NCBI GenBank assembly: GCA_005793655.1
Contig: SXRC01000084.1
Span: forward strand, 1 to 11,814
DNA: 11,814 nt
From: Actinomycetota bacterium
GTDB lineage: Bacteria > Actinomycetota > Actinomycetes > Nanopelagicales > Nanopelagicaceae
Direction: 5' to 3'
Shown: one piece after another, positions 5,881 to 11,814 of the stretch
Layout of the letters: every line of letters starts with the position of its first letter
Position numbering within the stretch: the stretch's first letter is position 1
Position numbers and translations under genes: made by a program
Notes under the pieces: model-generated
Told to the model about the DNA's origin: nothing
What the model saw: only the letters and a program-made list of their open reading frames with translations
The model's database searches: none

Positions 5881-7053
5881 ATGCCGAATAAAGATGTCCC
5901 CACCTTCTCTGGCTTGATTCTGGTGTCAGGTCAAGATCGCCCTGGAATAACACAAAGTCTAATGCAGACTCTTTCTCAGTTTGCGGTAAAAATTCTTGAT
6001 ATTGAACAATTAATCATTCGAGACCGCCTACTTTTAACAGTGCTAATTTCACTCGATCCTAATCATGCAAATGCCGTCTCAGATGACTTAGCACTTCTGC
6101 AAGATGAGATTGGCCTAGATATTGCAGTTGATTTTTTGCAGCATAATGATTCCAAGGTAGGTGATGAGACTCTTCGCGTGGTGATAGTTGGTGACGGAAT
6201 AAAACCGACGGGTTTAGCTGCAGTTGCTTCCGAGATTGCAACTTTGGGTGGCAATATTACAGCGATAAAGCGGACGGCAAAACAGCCAAACATAGCAATC
6301 GATCTACAACTAACTATTCCAAATAAATCTATCAAAACAGTTCAAAGAGCGCTAGCAAGCGTCGCGGTGAAGCATCGCATTGATCTGGCAGTTGAACCAG
6401 GCGGATTAACACGCGCAGCAAAACGAATAGTTTTACTTGATATGGACTCCACGCTGATTCAGCAAGAGGTGATCGATCTCCTGGCAAAACACGCTGGAAA
6501 AGAAGAAATTGTTTCACAAATAACTAGTCAGGCGATGAGTGGAGAATTGGATTTCACTCAAGCACTCACCCAGCGAGTCCAATTATTAGCAGGGCTTGAT
6601 TCAACAGTAATTGAAAAGATTCGTGATGAAATCACTCTAATGCCAGGAGCCGAACAGCTAATTGAAAGATTACACGAGCAAGGCCATAAAGTTGGCGTAA
6701 TCTCTGGCGGATTTATAAATGTTATTGAACCACTGCTTAAGTCTCTTAATCTGGATTTTTATCGAGCCAATCAACTTGAAGTCAAGAATGGCAAACTTAC
6801 TGGCGAACTTCTTGGACAGATAATAGATCGCAAAGCAAAAAAGGATGCACTTGAAGAGTTCGCTGCTTCAGAAAATGTGCCAATTAGTCAAAGTGTTGCA
6901 GTCGGCGATGGAGCCAACGATTTGGATATGATCGAAGCTGCTGGTCTAGGCGTTGCATTTAATGCAAAACCAAAGGTTGCTGCGGCCGCGGCAACAACCA
7001 TTAGTAATTATGATCTTTCAACTCTCCTGCTTTTAATGGGTATAAGTAGTTAG
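5881..7053 (+). CDS. serB: Phosphoserine phosphatase with N-terminal ACT-like domains
   Basis: A 390-residue cytoplasmic enzyme that hydrolyses phosphoserine in the last step of serine synthesis. Two ACT-like regions come first: LILVSGQDRPGITQSLMQTL (about 12-31, domain to about 80) and RVVIVGDGIKPTGLAAVASE (about 99-118, domain to about 170). The HAD phosphatase domain follows with DMDSTL (187-192), whose Asp187 is the phosphate-accepting nucleophile and Asp189 the general acid, then SGGF (275-278), the lysine-rich DRKAKKD (316-322), and GDGANDLDM (342-350) for magnesium binding. The two-ACT layout is that of mycobacterial SerB2, where ACT domains bind amino acids, so serine feedback is plausible but not shown here. 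ATG at 5881 has a -10-like box 6 nt upstream. The TAG stop overlaps the rpe stop by 4 bp in tail-to-tail orientation, with no terminator hairpin visible. All catalytic residues are present. Confidence 0.96.
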   Translation: MPNKDVPTFSGLILVSGQDRPGITQSLMQTLSQFAVKILDIEQLIIRDRLLLTVLISLDPNHANAVSDDLALLQDEIGLDIAVDFLQHNDSKVGDETLRVVIVGDGIKPTGLAAVASEIATLGGNITAIKRTAKQPNIAIDLQLTIPNKSIKTVQRALASVAVKHRIDLAVEPGGLTRAAKRIVLLDMDSTLIQQEVIDLLAKHAGKEEIVSQITSQAMSGELDFTQALTQRVQLLAGLDSTVIEKIRDEITLMPGAEQLIERLHEQGHKVGVISGGFINVIEPLLKSLNLDFYRANQLEVKNGKLTGELLGQIIDRKAKKDALEEFAASENVPISQSVAVGDGANDLDMIEAAGLGVAFNAKPKVAAAAATTISNYDLSTLLLLMGISS

Positions 7054-7727
7054 CCAACAGAACTTATCTCGGCCTTTTTACGCAATTGAGAAACCATTCC
7101 AGCGGGATCAGATGATTTGTATACCGCACTTCCGGCAACAAAACAGTTGGCACCGGCCGCAGCTGCTTTTGCAATAGTTTCTAATGACACGCCGCCATCA
7201 ACTTGTAGCAGCGGTCTTGGCTCCGGTGTTTGATTAATTCGCTTTCTTGCAGCTACAACTTTGGGCATTTGATCATGCATGAAAGATTGTCCACCAAAAC
7301 CTGGCTCAACTGTCATTATTAACAACATATCTATCTTTTCAATAAATGGCTCAACCTCTGAAAATTTGGTGGCTGGCTTAATTGCTATACCCACCTTGGC
7401 GCCATTCGATTTGATATCAGAAATCGTTTGCAACACATTACTCACCGCTTCCAAATGAAAAGTTACAGAGTTGCAGCCATTTTGAGCATACTTGGGCGCA
7501 ATAGAGTCTGGATCTTCAATCATTAAATGCGCATCAACTGGAAGCTTGGAAAAACCAATAATCTCAAAAGCTCGTTTGATATCGAAGGTGAAGTTTGGAA
7601 CAAATTTATTGTCCATAACGTCTAAATGAAGCTGATCAGCGGTTACTGATACCTTTGCAATTTCATTCTCTAAATCATTGAAATTTGCATTCAATATGCT
7701 TGGAGCGATAAAAACTGTGTTGGCCAT
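7050..7727 (-). CDS. rpe: Ribulose-phosphate 3-epimerase
   Basis: This 225-residue TIM-barrel enzyme interconverts ribulose 5-phosphate and xylulose 5-phosphate in the non-oxidative pentose phosphate pathway. Motifs in order: IAPSILNANF (7-16), LHLDVMDNKFVPN (33-45) with metal ligand His34 and catalytic Asp36, DAHLMI (65-70) with His67, TVEPGFGGQSF (139-149) for phosphate binding, VDGGV (176-180) with the second catalytic Asp177, and AGSAVY (198-203). Length is normal. ATG at 7727 fits the family N-terminus. It is last in the priA-def-fmt-rsmB run, 7 nt after the rsmB stop, with no recognisable Shine-Dalgarno sequence, so coupled translation is likely. The stop overlaps the stop of serB on the opposite strand, and no terminator is evident, so read-through into serB antisense is possible. 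Confidence 0.96.
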   Translation of the reverse strand: MANTVFIAPSILNANFNDLENEIAKVSVTADQLHLDVMDNKFVPNFTFDIKRAFEIIGFSKLPVDAHLMIEDPDSIAPKYAQNGCNSVTFHLEAVSNVLQTISDIKSNGAKVGIAIKPATKFSEVEPFIEKIDMLLIMTVEPGFGGQSFMHDQMPKVVAARKRINQTPEPRPLLQVDGGVSLETIAKAAAAGANCFVAGSAVYKSSDPAGMVSQLRKKAEISSVG

Positions 7728-7734
7728 AGGTTAT

Positions 7735-9075
7735 TTAACCAACTTTCTCGAATAGTGCCATGAACATAGCATCAGATTGATTATGGTGAGTCCAAAGCTG
7801 TACTGTGCCATCAGATAAAATTCCGTCTTTGTGAGCCGAATCGAGATTGTCTATAGGAAATATTTTCATATCCGCATGTGTTGATAAGAAATCAATCACT
7901 TGTCCCTTAGTTTCGGCCAAATGAGGTGAACAGGTTACATAAGCTATAACTCCATTTGCCGATAAAAGCTGATAGGCACTAGCAAGTAATTGTTTTTGTA
8001 AAAGTACCAACTCCTTCAAGTCCTGCAGCGATTTTCGCCATCTAGCCTCTGGCCTTCTGCGCAGCGCACCTAACCCTGTACAAGGTGCATCAATCAAAAT
8101 TCGATCAAATTTTGTTTCGAAATTACTGGGCACAGTTGCATCAAATAAAACGACTTGCTGATTATTGACTACTCTTTTTACCAATTCAGCTCGATGAGAT
8201 GTTGGTTCATTCGCTAAGAAGTTCGCAGATGGATCCATGTTCAATAACGCGTTATACAGATAGGCGGCTTTGCCTCCTGGCCCAGCACACATATCAAACC
8301 ACGACAAACCAGGCTTAAATGTAGCTAAGAAATTCTCCACAACTAGTTGCGATCCACGATCTTGCACTCCAGCTCGACGTTCAATAATTGGCGGAAAATC
8401 CATAGGAATCCCAAGAAGATTCACCCCATTAACATAACCGGGTATAGGAGTTGCTCCGAGAGTAGATAGCTCATCAACAGTAGATTTTCCCGGCCAAGCA
8501 ACTACATCAGGAGCTGCTGGAGTGTTATTTGCCGCAAGAAACAATTCAACCTCATGCCAATTTTTAAGTTGATCAAAGAAGGATGAAATGATCCATTCAG
8601 GGTGGCTGTATTGAATCGATAATCTACGCAATGTAGGAAAGTCATTAATCTCAAATAGATCACTGGAATCCACGGTTACTTTGCGCAGAATGGCATTTAC
8701 ATATGATGCTTTGGATTCACCCGCTACTAATCTGGCAACCTCTACAGTTTCTGACACTGCAGCATGATCTGCAACCCGCATCTGAGTAATTTGATGTATG
8801 CCCATTCTCAATAAATCAACAATCTTCTCATCTAATTCCGCAAAAGGTCTATCGATAAATTTAGAGGCAATGTAATCATGCCGGGCTTGCATTCGTAAGG
8901 TTCCATAAGCCAATTCAGTAGTAAATGCTTTGTCAGCCAGATTCATCTTGGTTTTGAGCAATAATTCAGGAAGCCTTATATTTGCATAGGCACCTTGACG
9001 ATTCACCTGGGCAATTAATTCATAGGCAACCAGCCTTGAAGGAGCTGGATTAGGTTTACCCAAAAGATAAACCAT
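7735..9075 (-). CDS. rsmB: 16S rRNA (cytosine-C5)-methyltransferase RsmB
   Basis: A 446-residue SAM-dependent enzyme expected to make m5C967 in 16S rRNA. Residues about 10-135 form the NusB-like RNA-binding domain (SRLVAYELIAQVNRQGAYAN, then ADKAFTTELAYGTLRM). The Rossmann methyltransferase domain carries DMCAGPGGKA (261-270) for SAM binding, DAPCTGLGALRRRPEARW (329-346) with the release cysteine Cys332, and TCSPHLAETKGQV (381-393) with the nucleophile Cys382. Both cysteines needed by the m5C mechanism are present. ATG at 9075 overlaps the 3' end of fmt by 20 bp; TTG at 9063 would reduce this to 8 bp. The overlap indicates co-transcription and probably coupled translation. Length matches the family and I see no damage. 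Confidence 0.95.
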   Translation of the reverse strand: MVYLLGKPNPAPSRLVAYELIAQVNRQGAYANIRLPELLLKTKMNLADKAFTTELAYGTLRMQARHDYIASKFIDRPFAELDEKIVDLLRMGIHQITQMRVADHAAVSETVEVARLVAGESKASYVNAILRKVTVDSSDLFEINDFPTLRRLSIQYSHPEWIISSFFDQLKNWHEVELFLAANNTPAAPDVVAWPGKSTVDELSTLGATPIPGYVNGVNLLGIPMDFPPIIERRAGVQDRGSQLVVENFLATFKPGLSWFDMCAGPGGKAAYLYNALLNMDPSANFLANEPTSHRAELVKRVVNNQQVVLFDATVPSNFETKFDRILIDAPCTGLGALRRRPEARWRKSLQDLKELVLLQKQLLASAYQLLSANGVIAYVTCSPHLAETKGQVIDFLSTHADMKIFPIDNLDSAHKDGILSDGTVQLWTHHNQSDAMFMALFEKVG

Positions 9076-9976
9076 TCTTTAATGGCAATCCTCGTGCGTA
9101 CTCAGCAGCGCTCATTTGATTTCGTCCCGCTGGAGTTAACAGCTCAATCTCAATTATACCGTTCTGAGCACCAACAAAGATCTTCTCTTGATAAATCAAA
9201 ATCTCACCAGGCTTGATCTTCTGCGAGGTATATGAAATGCGCATGGCATCTATCTTTATTCGCACCTGTCCTAGGTTGCTCCAAACTCCAGGGTTTTGTG
9301 ACAATGCTCGATAACGATTGAAAATACTGCTTACATTTTGATTCCAATCCAGTTTCCCATCTTCCTTACTCAATTTAGGAGCAAAGCTAATACCCTCTAA
9401 CCCCTGTGCAGAGGGAGCAACTCCCTTCTCGACAAGTTCGATCGTTTCTAAAGTAAGTTCTGCTGCAATAACACTCATTCTCTCCAATAAACTCTCCGTA
9501 GAATCTGAATCAGAGATTTCTACTGTCTGAGTTAAATAAATGGGACCTGAATCCATACCCTTATCTAGTTTGAAAATACTTACTCCAGTTGATGTCTCGC
9601 CATTAAGAATTGAATGCTGTACCGGTGCAGCACCACGCCATTTAGGTAATAACGAAAAGTGAACATTGAGCCACCCGTACCTATTTTTTTGTAGCATCTC
9701 CTCTGGGATTAGGTGACCGTATGCGATGGTAATTGCGAGATCTGCCTGCGCATCAGAAACCACCTGTGATAATTCGGCTAGATTTTCTGGTTTAAAAACC
9801 TTTAAGTTCTTTTCCTGGCACCACACCGCTAATTCATTCGGCTCTATTTGCTGACCTCGGCCGGTTGCCTTATCTGGGTTAGTTATCAACGCAGATAACT
9901 TATGAGTTGCTGCCTTTTCTAATTTCAAAATAAGAGGTATGGCAACTGGAGAGGATGAAGCAATAATTATCTTCAA
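9056..9976 (-). CDS. fmt: Methionyl-tRNA formyltransferase
   Basis: This 306-residue enzyme transfers a formyl group from 10-formyl-tetrahydrofolate to initiator Met-tRNA. The N-terminal Rossmann-like domain carries the catalytic set: LNVHFSLLPKWRGAAPVQ (103-120) with Asn104, His106 and the SLLP folate-site motif, and DKGMDSGPIY (138-147) with Asp142. The C-terminal tRNA-binding domain follows (about 205-306, FAPKLSKEDGKLDWNQ onward). The start is TTG at 9976, which gives MKIIIASSSPVAIP; the usual FxGTPxFAxP opening is changed to IASSSPVAIP, so the canonical Gly-Thr is lost although the position is clear. Only 3 nt separate it from the def stop, consistent with coupled translation. It sits directly after peptide deformylase, its functional partner, as in many bacteria. 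Confidence 0.95.
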   Translation of the reverse strand: MKIIIASSSPVAIPLILKLEKAATHKLSALITNPDKATGRGQQIEPNELAVWCQEKNLKVFKPENLAELSQVVSDAQADLAITIAYGHLIPEEMLQKNRYGWLNVHFSLLPKWRGAAPVQHSILNGETSTGVSIFKLDKGMDSGPIYLTQTVEISDSDSTESLLERMSVIAAELTLETIELVEKGVAPSAQGLEGISFAPKLSKEDGKLDWNQNVSSIFNRYRALSQNPGVWSNLGQVRIKIDAMRISYTSQKIKPGEILIYQEKIFVGAQNGIIEIELLTPAGRNQMSAAEYARGLPLKNGLSFG

Positions 9977-9979
9977 TTC

Positions 9980-10540
9980 TTACAAACCCAGCCCGAATGT
10001 GGAGTGAGGTGAGACCTTAATGGTTGGTGTATTCCCATCGGCAGAGGCCAGTCCAAACCATTCTGACTCTCGAATTTCTTTCATTGCAAGCTTGCGTTGT
10101 TCTGATTCCATGCGATCAATGAACAAGACACCATCAAGATGATCAGTCTCATGTTGTAAACATCTTGCAAGCAACTCAGTACCTTCGACGATAATTGGTT
10201 CACCATACATGTTGAACCCTTTTGCAACAGCTCTAAATGCTCGAGGGGTTTCATAGGTGAGATTAGGAAATGACAAACACCCCTCTTCACCCTCTTGCAT
10301 TTCACTACTTAGATCTAGTGAAGGATTGATTAAATGACCTAACTCGTCATTGATATCCCAAACAAACACTCTTAATGGAACGCCAATTTGCGGCGCTGCT
10401 AAACCCGCACCAGGAGCTGCTTGCATACTCTCTGTCAGATCAGCCACAAGCTGGCGCAGTTCCTTATCAAAGTCCACAACAGCCGACGCTGGTGTGACTA
10501 AAACAGGGTCTCCAAATAATCTAATGGGTTGTATAGCCAT
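9980..10540 (-). CDS. def: Peptide deformylase
   Basis: A 186-residue metalloenzyme that removes the N-formyl group from new proteins. All three family motifs are intact: GAGLAAPQIG (44-53), EGCLS (86-90) with metal ligand Cys88, and QHETDHLDG (129-137) with ligands His130 and His134 and the catalytic Glu131. A C-terminal tail of about 25 residues after SEWFGL is polar and poorly conserved, as is usual in actinobacterial forms. ATG at 10540 starts MAIQPIRLFGDPVL, a normal N-terminus. The 28-nt gap after priA contains a TACAAT box 6 nt from the ATG and no Shine-Dalgarno sequence, so def may have its own leaderless promoter as well as read-through from priA. fmt follows after 3 nt. Confidence 0.97.
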   Translation of the reverse strand: MAIQPIRLFGDPVLVTPASAVVDFDKELRQLVADLTESMQAAPGAGLAAPQIGVPLRVFVWDINDELGHLINPSLDLSSEMQEGEEGCLSFPNLTYETPRAFRAVAKGFNMYGEPIIVEGTELLARCLQHETDHLDGVLFIDRMESEQRKLAMKEIRESEWFGLASADGNTPTIKVSPHSTFGLGL

Positions 10541-10546
10541 AAAAGA

Positions 10547-10552
10547 ATTGTA
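10547..10552 (-). promoter_or_regulatory. Putative -10 box (TACAAT) of def, leaderless
   Basis: On the minus strand TACAAT, one base from the TATAAT consensus, ends 6 nt before the def ATG at 10540. The intervening TCTTTT has no ribosome binding site. It would be an internal promoter for def-fmt-rsmB-rpe, separating them from priA. No clear -35 hexamer is present at 16-18 bp. Confidence 0.5.
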
Positions 10553-10568
10553 CTTTAAGTATCAAAGG

Positions 10569-11814
10569 CTATAGATCAAATGGGTCAAAACGAATATTAA
10601 ATATTTTTCTTCCCTTAACACCCTGAATCTTCGTAATGTCATCTAATAGGTCCACCAACATTGGCCCCTGTTGCAAAGTAGCACGGATCAGTACCTTGCT
10701 TTGTGCACCATCAATAACTGTTGGTCCGGTCACCTCATAGCTATTACTACTTTTAAGATTTTCAGAAAATTTCGAAATTTCAGACTTGTCCCCAGTCACC
10801 ACAGCAATTCTGTAAAACGGTGGCAATTTCGCCTTTTGTCGATTAATCAAATCCCCTGACACGCCATATCGAGATTCATTTCGCAATATTGCTTGAACTA
10901 CTGGATGATGATTGGGCAAGGAGAGATAAATTTCAGAGTTAGGTTGTGCCTTACTTAGTAAATAAAACCAGGAGAATTTGGCCATTTCCTCAGCCCTCAG
11001 AGTGGGTCTATTAAATATTTTTTCACCATCTAACATCACTACGGCAGCAAAAATGCTATTAGGTTCTGACCCAGTAGTAGCAAATACAACATGATTACCC
11101 CTAGGCAAACTTCTCATTTGTTTATTGCCTGAAGAAACCAAGATAGATGCTTTAGGTAATGCTCTGCCAATCTCCTCTGCTGTTCTATCTATTCCTTTCG
11201 CAATCACAAATGGCCTGTTGTCCCCGCAATAACTGCACTTCCAATCCTTATAAACTTTTTGGCATAGAAAACAAGTTGGAGTTTTAGTTTGAGTGCTGAT
11301 CTGCAATTTTCCACCACATTCACAATTCGCAGCATTGCGACATTTTGAACAAAGAAAAAGATTTGCATATCCTTTGTCAGATACAGACACCAGCACATTA
11401 CCCTTCTCTAATCCTTTTTTGATTGTCAGAATTGAAGAGGAATTGTTGATACCGCTGACTATTTTTATAGCGGCTTTAGTTTCATACTTTTTGCCTTCCA
11501 GCCATCCTATTTCGACTAATCTTGCAATCTCTAAAGAATGTGAAACCGATGCGAAAATCAGAGAGGTGCTGTTGTCCCGAAGTAATGAAACATCCCTACT
11601 GTTCCACCCGGGTGCATGCTGTTCATAATGAGACTCATCTAGATCTGATAGAACTATTACAGTTGCATCTGAATGCAACTCCGTGAAAGCTCCACTTCTT
11701 GAAGTAATTATCACCCTCTTCGATTGGAAGGTAGCCTTGAGATAGTTTCGGTATCGATCATTTTTCGTTAGGTGTGAACCAAGTTCGATCACCTCATCAC
11801 CAAAATACTCAGAA
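10569..11814 (-). CDS. priA: Primosomal protein N' (PriA), helicase-defective actinobacterial type, 3' part
   Basis: This is the C-terminal 415 residues of PriA, a replication-restart protein; the gene continues beyond the window end. The segment VIITSRSGAFTEL corresponds to the TRSAxFAP region of PriA. Eight cysteines lie between 11226 and 11351, in CSKCRNAANCEC and CFLCQKVYKDWKCSYC, the zinc-binding insert. ATTGSEP followed by VVMLDGEKIFNRPTLRAEE is typical of the actinobacterial branch. The usual motif III (GSATPS) reads ASVSHS, and the motif II region reads LSDLDESHYEQ instead of VDEEH. Actinobacterial PriA is generally regarded as lacking helicase activity, and this copy agrees, although the DESH remnant is closer to DEEH than I would expect. 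GTG at 11792 is internal, because the frame is open to the window edge. It heads the def-fmt-rsmB-rpe run. Confidence 0.92.
   Translation of the reverse strand, partial: SEYFGDEVIELGSHLTKNDRYRNYLKATFQSKRVIITSRSGAFTELHSDATVIVLSDLDESHYEQHAPGWNSRDVSLLRDNSTSLIFASVSHSLEIARLVEIGWLEGKKYETKAAIKIVSGINNSSSILTIKKGLEKGNVLVSVSDKGYANLFLCSKCRNAANCECGGKLQISTQTKTPTCFLCQKVYKDWKCSYCGDNRPFVIAKGIDRTAEEIGRALPKASILVSSGNKQMRSLPRGNHVVFATTGSEPNSIFAAVVMLDGEKIFNRPTLRAEEMAKFSWFYLLSKAQPNSEIYLSLPNHHPVVQAILRNESRYGVSGDLINRQKAKLPPFYRIAVVTGDKSEISKFSENLKSSNSYEVTGPTVIDGAQSKVLIRATLQQGPMLVDLLDDITKIQGVKGRKIFNIRFDPFDL

Noticed and set aside
5831..5953. A 41-residue N-terminal extension of the ABC ATPase.
   Set aside because: It would run into the serB coding region, has no family similarity, and the ATG at 5830 begins the domain and has its own -10-like box.
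7729..7740. Short palindrome GGTTA-TT-TAACC at the rsmB/rpe junction.
   Set aside because: Only 5 bp per arm with a 2-nt loop and AT-rich; too weak for a terminator or operator, and expected by chance.
1..11814. CRISPR arrays, tRNA or rRNA genes, insertion sequences, phage or defence genes.
   Set aside because: No regularly spaced repeats, transposase-like proteins or RNA-gene signatures are visible; nearly all bases belong to recognisable core genes.

Overview
The window looks like an AT-rich, tightly packed chromosomal segment of a small-genome actinobacterium. A streamlined freshwater acI/Nanopelagicales-type lineage would fit, but that placement is inference. The evidence is: a PriA that keeps its cysteine cluster but has lost recognisable helicase motifs, as in actinobacteria; the priA-def-fmt-rsmB-rpe order; a SerB with two ACT-like domains ahead of the HAD domain; and an orphan ABC ATPase next to serB, an arrangement I recall from Mycobacterium tuberculosis. 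No tRNA, rRNA, insertion sequence, CRISPR array, phage gene or long intergenic stretch is visible; the longest gap is 92 bp.

Layout. (1) 1-513 (+) is the 3' part of a zinc-type alcohol dehydrogenase. It meets, tail to tail, a minus-strand pair: uppP (undecaprenyl-diphosphatase) followed with no gap by a DUF554/YqgA-like membrane protein. (2) Divergent from uppP is a YczE-like membrane protein (2151-2858). A 92-bp leader with a strong inverted repeat then precedes an AzgA/PbuG-type NCS2 purine permease (2951-4387). (3) A bidirectional hairpin terminator separates the permease from the minus-strand pair ABC ATPase-ung. (4) serB (5881-7053, +) is divergent from the ABC gene and overlaps rpe tail to tail. 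(5) 7050-11814 (-) is a five-gene housekeeping run: priA (partial), def, fmt, rsmB, rpe.

How the genes fit together. Def and Fmt handle the two ends of formyl-methionine use in translation, RsmB methylates 16S rRNA, and PriA acts in replication restart. Rpe serves the pentose phosphate pathway, SerB completes serine synthesis, Ung removes uracil from DNA, the NCS2 permease imports purine bases, and UppP recycles the lipid carrier for cell-wall synthesis.

Regulation. Four genes (yczE-like, ABC, serB, def) have a TANNNT hexamer 6-8 nt before the start codon and no Shine-Dalgarno sequence, the arrangement expected for leaderless mRNAs. The permease is different: it has an untranslated leader, a GAAGGG ribosome binding site and an 8+8 bp inverted repeat. 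I see no clearly new biological system. The best leads are the permease leader, the leaderless promoter set, the UppP with an altered second active-site motif that abuts a DUF554 gene, and the orphan ABC ATPase.
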